Positions 1 to 9,857 of a stretch of 64,000 nt of DNA are shown here, piece by piece (position 1 is the first letter of the stretch; each line of letters opens with the position of its first letter). Origin of the DNA: Micromussa lordhowensis (lineage: Eukaryota; Cnidaria; Anthozoa; Scleractinia; Lobophylliidae). The notes beneath the pieces are model-generated. The model did no database searches and was not told where the DNA came from. It was given only the letters and a program-made list of their open reading frames with translations. The stretch lies in the NCBI GenBank assembly GCA_964020085.1, contig OZ026602.1, positions 26,590,768 to 26,654,767 of the forward strand, written 5' to 3'. Position numbers and translations under genes: made by a program.

Positions 1-1250
1 ACCACAAAATATCAGATATTGAAATGCTGCAAAGGTTATTTCCCTGCAGTGAAACAGATGATCGGTTTCGAAATATAGATTTCTCTTTTATTCTCTTTAA
101 GGTTTACATGTATTTGCATTAAGTCCCCATGTATGTGCACATTTCCTGCACCTATCACTCCAAATACCCCCCCCCCCCCCCCTGAACCACAAAATCAACA
201 AATCTCTTGATAGCAAATGATAGTGTTCACTTTCACCAGTAACGTATAGTGCTTCCATCTTCACAGATTTTTAGCCAAGACAGCCGAACTCAGTTCTGGG
301 ATCTGTGAAGGATTAGACGTGCCATCGTTTCCTTGTAAGTGTGATCAAATAAAATAAAAGTCATTTTCTGCAAACAAAACATTCCGCTCATCAGGCAATC
401 AGCTGCAAGACCAAAATTGAGGCCATTTTTTATGTCTTCTTTGCTGAGTACAAGGTACAATACTGTGGGCTTCTCTCGTCCAGAATACATGTAACACAAA
501 AAATTCAAGCACTTGTAAATCCGTTTCCACATCGAGAATGGTCTTTTGTTTTGCGTTTTGACGGTTTTTTCAGGGCCGAAACATTCTTGAACATCATATT
601 TTTAGTCCACAAAACTAATAGTTAGCCATTGGTCTTCTTAACCTTTCTTTTTTTCTGTTCTCTAAAACATGTAAATGTGTTATGTTGTGTACAAGTGGTT
701 AAAATTTGTCTTGTGTTATAACCAAGGCTAATTTCTCCTTTTTGTGGTAAAAGTCTACAAGACAATTTTACCCTTCTAGAGCGTTGTTGTTGTTTTTTGT
801 TTTCTTGGTTTATGAGACGCGTGAAAAGCAAGGTCAAGTTTTAATACAGGGTGTAGGTTAAAATCCTTGCCCACCCCTACCCCTCAGGCCCTCAACCTGC
901 TACCCCTACCCAGTGATGGTTACAATCGCACAGAAATATTCCATTTGCTGTATCCAGGACGTGAACCCTTCTCTAAGTCCGCATCAATCGTTCTCTTGAA
1001 GGAGCGCAATTGAAAAAAAACTGAAAATAACTGTTTACTGACATAGAAAAACACCAAAGAGATGATAATAAACCATAAAGGAACAAGGATGGTTAAGGAT
1101 GGAGAAGATTAACACGGATTACAAACGATGAACTAGATGAGCAAACCGCGACGTAGCTCCTTCAACCTACTGGTCACACAAACGCTGTATTTGTATCTAT
1201 TGCGCCAAAGGTCTGTGCTAATCTGTACGTGTGTTTTTTCTTCGCTGCAG
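1..1250. other. no supported coding exon
   Basis: This stretch is AT-rich with a poly-C run near 169-182. Open frames on both strands lack a convincing pairing of splice sites and protein-like sequence. A minus-strand frame at 290-532 looks mildly protein-like but has no usable start or donor. The last 30 bases are the pyrimidine-rich acceptor of the exon that starts at 1251. Confidence 0.5.
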
Positions 1251-1456
1251 TACTGGTGAACGAATTGAACGACTTGCCATACTTGTCCGCTGTGGGTGAC
1301 TTTGACGAGGGAGAGCTACAAGAACAAGATGTACCACTTGATAAAGAGTCACTCTCAAATGGCGTGCTACCTACCAGCACTCAAGGCACGGACTCGTTCC
1401 ACAATCCTTTCCTTCGACCGGCTAAACGCGCGCGGAGAGTTGCCAAACCGAGCTGA
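1251..1456 (+). CDS. 3'-terminal coding exon, unrecognised protein
   Basis: I do not recognise this protein. A strong acceptor (a run of T and C ending GCTGCAG at 1250) opens straight into a frame that reads on without a stop to TGA at 1454-1456, about 68 codons. The peptide has an acidic half (DFDEGELQEQD) and a basic end (RPAKRARRVAKPS) that could act as a nuclear localisation signal; that role is inference. No upstream exon with a matching donor was found in bases 1-1250, so the rest of the gene probably lies left of the window. The entry phase is 2 (two bases complete a codon). A shadow frame on the other strand was rejected because it has no splice logic. Confidence 0.5.
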
Positions 1457-2090
1457 AGTGGATTGGGGTTGGTTAACTGTCGCCCGGGAGCGAACAAGTG
1501 GACGAACGATCTCGTACAGCGCTCGGCAGATAATCGTCAATCCGAGCTGATCCGTACTAAACAATCAAATGGTCGGAATACCGCGCATTATCCGACCTGA
1601 ACCCGATTGCTAACGTTGCCTTTCGTTCTTGATGGTAGAATTCTTACAAAAGACTTTTAAAATTGAATTTATTACATATAACGTGCCAAAGACGGATAAA
1701 TCTTCTTTAATTGTTAGCTGTTGTGGTTTAGTTTATACTGCTTAGTCAAATGAAGCTTTTCTTGTTATATCAGAGCGGAGAACATCCAGAGAGCAACTTC
1801 AGAATACCCGGCAGTTCGGAAAGGTCGAGGGCTGTAGATGATTGACATTTCAGGCTAGAAGGTGCATTAATCTGAAATTTCCGGTCCGTGGTCTGCATTG
1901 GTCTGGCGACTACAAAATTAAGTCCAGAACTGAGTGTTACACCGCAGTCCCATGCAGTAAAAACCCTCATAAAAAAAATTTTTAAGTTAGTCTCCATAGG
2001 ATCTTATATAAATGGTGTTTACTGTGAAATTAGGCTACCTTTATACATGTGTAGGTTCTTAATCAGGTTCTTATTTTGTGTTTAAATAAA
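1457..2090 (+). other. probable 3' UTR with AATAAA
   Basis: The stretch after the stop codon has no further exon. The first good polyadenylation signal, AATAAA, is at 2085-2090, followed by a CA-rich stretch. Assigning it to the exon at 1251 is inference. Confidence 0.3.
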
Positions 2091-2455
2091 AAGCAACAAC
2101 AATTTGTTTTTATGGGTGTGGCCCTTTATATTGAATCATTATGCATACAAACATATACATTACTTTATTTACCCTCGGATTTTAGAGTAGCTTATGCAGC
2201 TAATATCTTCGAGCATTTAACCATCAGATGAGAGATTCACAGTGCAGTAATGTGGTATTGTAACGCTGGCTAGTTTTTGTTGACATTTTTGCATCGCGCG
2301 TATTGTACTATATTTAAAATATATTTTGAAAATAAGAACCTGTATTGTGAGATTTTAGCCGAGAATGGTTCGAATGAAGGCTGCGTAACTGGGAATTTTT
2401 AGCCTAACAGGTTCTTAGATGTTAGGTTCTTATACACGGGTTTTACTATAGTCGG

Positions 2456-2616
2456 TACAGTGGAACCTCGATATAACGAAGGACAAGAGACTGGCAAAAT
2501 ATGTTCGCTATAACGAGGTTTCGTTGTATCGAGGTTCTTGTCCATACATTTCACCATTGTTAGGGCGAAGAATATCTTTGTTATCTAGAGGTTCGTTAAA
2601 TCTAGGTTCCACTGTA
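2456..2616. mobile_element. pogo/Tigger-like miniature element
   Basis: Inverted ends TACAGTGGAACCTCGATATA and its complement (..AGGTTCCACTGTA) bound about 160 bp with no ORF. The CAGTGGAACCTCG end and the TA at each margin fit non-autonomous Tc1/mariner-pogo elements. Confidence 0.65.
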
Positions 2617-2681
2617 GCTTTGCATAGGCGTAAAAGGGGAAGGGGTTAAGGGAGGCGAAACGATCAAAAGGAGATTCTTAC

Positions 2682-2789
2682 TAGCCTGCGTAGCATTGGT
2701 TCCTGTACGAAGAGCTTTACCGCATTCTGGCCGCACGCAAATTGGAACGAGAGTGAAAAAATGCTCGGGAACGCTTGCTACGCAGGCTA
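2682..2789. mobile_element. Mutator-like foldback element, TAGCC family
   Basis: Ends TAGCCTGCGTAGC and GCTACGCAGGCTA are perfect inverses. Flanking 9-mers GATTCTTAC and GATTCTCAT agree at 7 of 9 positions. The ends match the larger element at 25127. Confidence 0.6.
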
Positions 2790-3247
2790 GATTCTCATAG
2801 CCTCGGTTTGCGCCACTCTTTCGAGTGCGGTCTGTTAATCGAGTCTAGGGATCTTAAAGTAGGCGTTCCTCGGTCCTCTGTTCCATCTCCTCCTTCCTCT
2901 CCGCCTCGGACTTGTCTGTCGGACCCGAATTCGAAGAGTTATATCGCTCATAATTTCTCAGTTTTAATTCGGTCCCACGCTGCCAACCAAAACTCAGCTG
3001 GGGCGCTTTCTCCGTCAATTGTATTCTGTTACATCGAAACATCAGCCAGCAGTTTGTGAAAACTGCGAGAAATACCCTCGCAACAACTCGGCCAGAAAAC
3101 TAGCGACTCTGAGGCTCCATCCACACTGCAAGGAAGAAATTTGAAAACGAAACAATCACCGGGCATTTGGATTTGCAGGAGCTATTTTTGTGTTTGAGGA
3201 ACCTTGGGCAGGAAAATCACAACATTACCGTGACGGCATCGTTTTCG

Positions 3248-3317
3248 TAGCCTCTTCCAAGCGTTCAGCCGTTTTTTCGCGCTGCGCTCCAACTAACTGA
3301 ATGCCTGGAAGAGGCTA
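3248..3317. mobile_element. Mutator-like foldback element nested in a MITE
   Basis: Ends TAGCCTCTTCC and GGAAGAGGCTA are inverted. Flanks TCGTTTTCG and TCTTTTTCG agree at 8 of 9 positions, as expected for a 9-bp target duplication. Confidence 0.6.
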
Positions 3318-3363
3318 TCTTTTTCGAAAAGCTCCGTTTTCAAAATGTGTTCCGTCTACATCA

Positions 3364-3551
3364 AGGGTGCGTTCCTTTTGATTGATTTTGACAAGGATCA
3401 GTGATCCAAGATCTGTCTAGATCATGGTGCATGATGACGAACCAATGAATCCACTCTGGTCATGGATTCATCGGTTCCTTTGATGCACCATGATCTAGAC
3501 AGGTCTTGGAGCACTGACCCTGATCCAGATCTCCCCAAAGAAACGCACCCT
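3364..3551. mobile_element. long-arm foldback MITE nested in a MITE
   Basis: Arms of about 75 bases starting AGGGTGCGTT and ending AACGCACCCT fold on each other, with a shared CATGATCTAGACAG block in both arms. The end resembles hAT-type MITEs, but no 8-bp duplication is clear. Confidence 0.6.
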
Positions 3552-3671
3552 AAAATTCAAAGCCGGCGTTTTCAAATTCCTCCGGTTTGAACAGCGTTTT
3601 GGAAAAGCTCCGTTTTCATGACGGATTATTGTGGACGGAGCTGCGTTTTCAAATTTTTCTAGTGTATAGTT

Positions 3672-4668
3672 TCGGGGGTGGAAGCGGAATCATTTGAATT
3701 TCGATATTCGTGATTCCTGTCATTGTCGCTCAGTCTAAGTCAGTATCGCAACCTCCTTGCAACATCCGCTCAATTCTGTCTACCTCACTTTGAGGAAGAT
3801 TATAACGTTTTCCACCAGACTCCTCCGTGGTAATCTCAGCATCCACTCGGTCGACAATGGCATAAGGTGAGTTTTTATTGTCCCTGTAAGCCTCTTTAAA
3901 CACGAGGGAGTCCTCAGAGTTGCTATTGTCTAGCCAAAGAAGGTCAACCGTGTCTTCAGCAAACTCCACTGAGTTCTATTCCCGTTCGGGTCTTCACGAG
4001 TACTGAGATCTTTTAACAATACTGCGAGAAAAAAGCTAAATTGTTCTCTGTGTCGAGCATGTCACCAATCAAAGACAACAAAACATCGCAAACAAGAGAT
4101 GTCACCACATGAATGCACGCCTCATCCTAATATGAATATTATATCCACAAGTTTTACCTTTCATGCCTACTTTTGTGCTTGTGTTTTTCTTTCTTCTCTT
4201 TCCTCTCTTTCTTCTCCTTCTTATGTTTTCCCATGATCAAAGCTCGCGACTAGGTCAATATCCGACAATAGAAATATTGAAAGCAGAAGACCGACAGAAG
4301 AGGCCAAAGCTCGCAAAATTGCCGGCACCTGAGGTCACAGCGTAATGGAGTATCATATAACATGTTATCAATTCAGCACACTTAATGCTGGGAAAGGCCC
4401 ACGTCAGACGAAAAGATCTGGGAACGAGATTAGGTGCAGCAGATCAAATGTGCGGCAGTTTTACTGTGGATCGGTACTGTGTCACATCCTGTAATCACCT
4501 GCCTTTCGAGAACTTACCTCAAATATCGATGGAATACTCATTTCGTGATTCATGATTCTTAACTATCTCTCGTAATTCATGATTCCCAAGTTTTTATCAC
4601 GAAAATTCATGATTCTTTCTAATTTTACCGCTGTGATTCATGATTCATGATTCCGCTTCCACCCCCGA
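3672..4668. mobile_element. TIR element carrying a gene fragment
   Basis: Inverted ends TCGGGGGTGGAAGCGGAATC and its complement (GATTCCGCTTCCACCCCCGA) bound about 1 kb. Sub-terminal repeats of TTCATGATTC lie at the right end. No transposase is present. The interior holds a spliced-looking minus-strand gene fragment with its own 5' exon. I see no clear target duplication, so the superfamily is not assigned. Confidence 0.5.
3730..4234 (-). pseudogene. captured two-exon gene fragment, frameshifted
   Basis: Exon 1 (4234-4158) starts with ATG and encodes a very Lys/Glu-rich peptide (MGKHKKEKKERKEKK..) ending at a GTAAAA donor. The intron ends with a good acceptor (TTTAGCTTTTTTCTCGCAG), and exon 2 runs from 4021 to a TGA at 3730-3732. 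The exon-2 reading frame changes once near 3970: it begins as LLKDLSTREDPNGNRTQ and continues as EFAEDTVDLLWLDNSNSEDS and then an acidic tail, so it is broken in this copy. The lysine-rich start suggests a nuclear protein, but I do not recognise the family. Its position inside matching inverted ends points to capture by a transposon rather than an independent gene. Confidence 0.4.
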
Positions 4669-5090
4669 GTAAGTTGTATTACAAGAGCAAAACATACATT
4701 CTATCGTAGCGACTCGTGGACCTCGTGATTCGTACCTGTGGCTCGGTCGCGGGATTTGCTCGTGCTGCGGTCGCGGTGGTGTCACTTGGAGATTATCTTC
4801 AAAGTCGTTTGTCCTCAAAAAACTCTCGAGTACCTGATAAGCTGTGACCAGAACCTGCTGCCTACAGAGGGAATCGTTGAGGGTTTGGTCTGGTAAAAGA
4901 TTTCATAGAAGGTGTGAATGAAATTCTCATATATACAGTATGAGGTTGGTTGTGTAAAAGACGTGAATGTAGATAAAGCTTTTGTGGTCTTTGTGAAGTG
5001 CATCCGTAGCGTAGGCTCGATTACCAGCACGAGAGAGCGGCGGAAATCGAGCCTATCCGTAGCGGGGTTATATTCAAATGGGGGTTTTAT

Positions 5091-5170
5091 TAGCCTGCGA
5101 AAACAGCTGTCCTTCTTCGCTCCCGGCCCGACTCGGGCCGGGAGCAGAGGACGGCTGTTTTCGCGGGCTA
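5091..5170. mobile_element. Mutator-like hairpin with perfect 9-bp TSD
   Basis: Ends TAGCCTGCGAAAACAGC and GCTGTTTTCGCGGGCTA enclose a near-perfect 80-bp hairpin. GGGTTTTAT flanks both sides (5082-5090 and 5171-5179). Its interior is closely related to 41035-41127. Confidence 0.75.
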
Positions 5171-6828
5171 GGGTTTTATAAGAGAAACATTTGCGCTTCA
5201 AATTCGGCGAGGCTTATAATTTTGTCGGCAATGTTTCAATATGCAATTAAATGATAGCGATAATGATAAGTCGACCCACGGTCAGCTTGTCGGCGGGATT
5301 CACGCACATGAATGAAAGGTGGGGAGAAGGCGGACTGTGAGTCACGCAACTGACTGCATGAAAGCAAGAAGATAAGGTGGGACCGTGAATCGCGTAAACG
5401 TTCGAATTTCGTTAGTTTTAATTAGCTTCAGTGTTAATGTTGGTATGCGATGCGTGTTTTTATACAGTTAGTTTAGTTTCACAGCCCTGATTTATTTTAG
5501 CCTCATCTAGGCATTCAGGTAGTTAGGGCTCAGGTTTTTACTCAGGGCGAAAAAATGATCTAAAATAGCGTGACTTATCCGAAGCGTGACACCAAACAGT
5601 CCGCCTCGATTTGGGAACTTGGCAGAGTCGGGAGCAGTACGTGACTCCCCGCAGCTGACGCATACTGGGGACAAAAAGCAGTAACTGACGCTACAGAGGG
5701 TCGAATCACTGAGGGTTTGGTACGTGGAGAGGTATAAGAGTCAGGAGGTGTGTATATAACATCTTATGTATAGTATGCAAACTTAACGCCGTGTTTTGAA
5801 TTACGAATAACCCGTCGAATATAAACAACTGAAAGATGCATTACAAAATGGAGTTACATTGTGCCATCAATCGCTCACAAATACGTGTGTTCTTTTCTAC
5901 CTGAGCACTATGCTTTCGTGGCTGCCTTGTATCGCATTGGCCAAATTTTAAGTGGAGAAAATCAAAAACTCGATTACGTATTACTAGCCTTACAGAGGAA
6001 GTCTAGAGGAGAAGTGAAACCCGTGCCAGACACAACTTTTCCCGTGGAAATTGATCATTTGAGCTGAAATGTAAATAGATCTCATTTGCTATTCCAGTGG
6101 AAAAATTAATTCGCACGATAAATGATCTTTACAGATTTTTGATTAATTTCTTTGGCTTCTCTTTAAATTACATTTTTACCTGCTTTTTAAAATGACATAA
6201 ACGGTCGTAAAGTCGAACTTAAAATGTTTTAAAACTACGTTTCCATGTCAATTTTACCTCATATTATGTTTCATATTAAAATGACATTCAAAGCTGATCC
6301 CTTGAAGTCGCTCGTTGATAAAACATAAGCAACACACTACGAATTTTAACGAAATAAACATAACAATGGTTGGTTAGGACGATCTGTTTACTATGGGATA
6401 CGTTGTTGATATAGCTAGAATCTTCAATTGTTGTGTTAAGTAGTATTTGCATAACATGTTGAAGTCTCACGCGCCGCCAAATCGTCACTTTTGTGACTTT
6501 TTGGCAAAAAAAGCTAAATTCCAGCATTTTGTTTTGCTCACATTGGCTCCGATATTGAGAGTTTTTAGGTTGCAAGTTGAATCACAAGTTGAAGTCCGAT
6601 ATTCACAACAAAAAGTAACTGATTTATCACATTTTTTTCATTTTTGGCAAATTCAAGTGGCGTGACTCAAGTAAATTCGATGTGTGACGCACACTGTGTA
6701 TCGAGGAAGCGGTTCAAAATGACAAGGACTTACTGAACATACCGTCAAAATCAGGAGCCCTGGTCAAAATCGACGGCAAATGGCAATGAACCGGGTTATG
6801 AGCATGGCGGGTTGTTCTTTATACACAT

Positions 6829-6889
6829 GTATATGCGGGTAGGGACAAAACATGGCCTACCCCATGTTTTTTCCCTACCCTGTATATGC
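6829..6889. repeat. 61-bp foldback hairpin
   Basis: GTATATGCGGGTAGGGACAA pairs with the complementary TTTCCCTACCCTGTATATGC across a short centre. Confidence 0.6.
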
Positions 6890-7411
6890 ATAGCCTAAGT
6901 TTAATCACAGATATTCAAAGTTGTGAGATTTAATTTTGACCTAGGGCCCTAGTCAGCCACACCTTTGGTTTTTGTTCACATGGGAGAGTTTTAACGTCCG
7001 GAACATTTAAAAGTAGAAATGGTGCTTCTGACAAGTCACGTGACATATCACGTGAAGTTTAGTGGAAAATAGCCATTGTTCGAGGAATTGGTGGCGATTT
7101 TAAGTAATATCATCCAACTAAGACGCGTTTTAGATGAAGGTCAATTATTTCCATCCTCTCACGTTTGGAACCTCTTTTCGCAGAAAAATTTTATTTGGTC
7201 AAAGGTTGTTTTTTTTTTCAACAAACTTCGACTTTTGAACATTTATATCTTCTAAAAACGAAATTAAGGAAGATCGCTCCAAACGTAGCAAGGTAGATAA
7301 TTCAAATTTGCATCGAAAACGCTCAGTTATTGATCAATACAATGAAAATTCGCCACGAATTCGCCGAATTTTAACAAAATATCACGTGACATGCCACGTG
7401 ATTGCCAACGA

Positions 7412-7439
7412 GCCAGCCGAGCGAAGAAGCTCGGCTGGC
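7412..7439. repeat. short GC-rich hairpin
   Basis: GCCAGCCGAGC, a six-base loop, then GCTCGGCTGGC give a perfect 11-bp stem. Paired CACGTGA/TCACGTG palindromes occur just upstream. Confidence 0.55.
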
Positions 7440-8474
7440 GAGGCGGCAGAGAATAGTGCCGCGCGAAGAATGGCGTATGCGAAAAATTCTCGATCGAGCT
7501 CTGAAAGTGTAACTGTAAGGTGTAAGATGTAACAATGGCTCAGTTTGAGCCAATTGCAAGGACGGAACTATTCGAGCTATTGTAGTTTTTAGCCAATCAG
7601 GAGGCTCGTTACATCTAGACTTGTCTCGTGGAATACTTTGCTGTTGTGTTTATCCAACTGTGAACAAGAACATATCGAACCAGTGTGTTTCCTCTCTCAC
7701 TTTATCGAAATGAAAGTTCAATTGGGGAGCGTACCCTTTACAAAACTCTTCTTCTAATTCGAATATTCAGGAAAACTGTCAGACAAGAGCAAATCCAAGA
7801 CACAAAATCGACACGAAAACGATTGAACGAGCGTGTTCATGAATCGAAACAGTGTATTCCTTCTCTGTTTACCTATATCGAACTGAAAGTTCCATCGGGC
7901 AGCTTTTTTGGAAAGATTGTGTTCACCAGTCGAACCACTAGAGCAAATCCAGTGTTGAAATCTAGCATATCGAACTGAAGGTTGAGTCGGCAGTGTTTCC
8001 GAACAGAACTGAACGAGCGTGTTTATCATACAGTCGAATCTAGTGTTCAAAACACAAATCGGATCTGTTTTGCCACAGAATTAAACGAGTCATGTTCATC
8101 AATCAAACTAGCGTGTTCACTTTCACTTTGACTTTGCCCATCATATTGAAAGTTCGACCGAGCAGCGATACATTGATATTCAGGGATTGCGTGACGAACG
8201 TTACCGACCGGTAAACGCGTAATAATTTTCTCTCGGTAATGTTTGCAACAGAAGAGAACCAAAAATCCGTTATGCTGTATTAATAAACCCCTTATTATAG
8301 CACAAATTATTCGCTCGTTGGCACTCTATCGATAGGTATACCTAGTCTAAATGATATGTTAAGGCAAGGTAGAACGTATAGTTTTATAATCAGGGAAACT
8401 TTGGTGAAACAAATATACCAAGAGGTAAAATGATGATGTATACCAAGAGATATAGCAGATATACCCAACCGTAA

Positions 8475-9050
8475 AGGCCCGTTCAAACGGTCATGATAAT
8501 TGATGATGGTCGATGATAGTTTCAACTAGCACGCACGTTTGGACACGAACTATCATGCACTAGCATCAACTTTCACCAACTATCATGCAGTTTGGACATG
8601 TTCAAATTCAACATGATAGTTCATGATAGTTTTTTCCGTTTGACCGAGCGGATGATAGTGCACGATTGTTTTTCGGTCAGCGGGGGTAATCAAGGCGGGC
8701 TCAATGCAATATGGCTACCGTATTGCAATCAGTGGAGTGCTAGTTTGATATGCAACCTAATAGATGAGTAAATGCAAATGTCATCCTGCATTAAAGTCAC
8801 TAAAATTGTGGCAATAGCTGCTCTTCTCGGCTGATACACAGCCATTTTCGTCACGAAATCCTGCCATATTTGTTTACAATCGCACGCGGTAGGAGACTAG
8901 GTACCAGTTAGCGTGATTTCGACAAATTATCATGAACTACCATGGCCCGTTTGATCGCAAACATGATAGTCAATGATAGCGAGTGATATTTGAAACTATC
9001 ATCGACTATCATCGACTATCATCAAGTAACATGACCATTTGAACAGGCCT
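8475..9050. mobile_element. Harbinger-like MITE with TAA duplication
   Basis: Ends AGGCCCGTTCAAACGGTCATG and CATGACCATTTGAACAGGCCT are inverted and flanked by TAA on each side. Multiple copies of ATGATAGT / ACTATCAT fill both sub-terminal regions. No ORF is present. Confidence 0.65.
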
Positions 9051-9857
9051 TAAGTCTACTTTACATTCCTGACCCAGGCCTTAAACTGCTTGAGTTGGAG
9101 CATGCCGAAACGAAGGAAATCACAGTGAAACTACTAAAGATCATTAAACGTACTTTCAGGAACACAACTTTCAGTAAATGAATAAGATTTCGCTTTACCA
9201 TGCAACATCAATAATTTCGATGGACTTACTAGGGCCCTTTAACAATGATTTCGTACATTTTGGTAAAACTTGTCGGAAACTGGGCAGCTAAATCAAAACG
9301 TGAAGGTTTCTGAGTTTTTTGTGGGAAAAAAAATCAATTTGAGGTAAAATGATGATGTTTTGACACTTCCACTCCTCAAGTATCTTCATACAAAATGTCT
9401 TAATGTGCCTTAATGAATGTCTTAATGAAAATATCGCATTTACAACAACCCTAGCTGAACAACAGATCGTTTCACTGCACAGTGAAGGACTGTAAAGCGC
9501 AAATATTACCTATGACATTTTGACATTTTTCCTCACCTCAACAGAATGGAGCCTTGTGCAAATTTCCACAAACTGGTAACATGCCAAAGCTGAATGTTTG
9601 GCTTCCTGGCTTTTGGAAGATTTCGTATTCTGGAAATGAATAAGCAAGAGTCACGTTTTCTGTTGCTTCGATTGATCATCATTTTCGTATTGAACAGGCT
9701 GGTTATTCAGTTCTTCTCCTCAGGCAAGCCTTCCACACATTTGCTCTATTTTATTTTATGCGCGTAAGCTCTTCACGACCGACGCGTAATTTGCTAGTGT
9801 ACTTGCATAAATTAACTGGTATGTCGTTTTAAATGCAGATACCCACACTGATCTACC

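Larger units (their letters stand above)
3124..3664. mobile_element. MITE interrupted by two nested insertions
   Basis: The ends share an inverted AAATTTGAAAACG block, and the interior (..TTTTCGAAAAGCTCCGTTTTC) resembles material at 10696-10894 and 40686-40985. Two other elements sit inside: 3248-3317 and 3364-3551. Confidence 0.55.
5171..8474. other. intergenic, no supported gene
   Basis: Only short open frames without splice support occur. A diverged direct repeat is visible: TACAGAGGG..GAGGGTTTGGT near 4861 recurs near 5692. Small hairpins lie at 6829-6889 and 7412-7439. Confidence 0.5.

Noticed and set aside
290..532. 80-codon minus-strand frame (..GLNFGLAADCLMSGMFCL..)
   Set aside because: It looks mildly protein-like, but I found no start context, donor or acceptor that would place it in a gene, and no domain I recognise.
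2775..3059. 94-codon + strand frame
   Set aside because: It begins inside a Mutator-like hairpin and has no splice sites or protein-like composition.
5861..6067. 68-codon + strand frame
   Set aside because: It is short, has no acceptor or domain, and has no support beyond being open.
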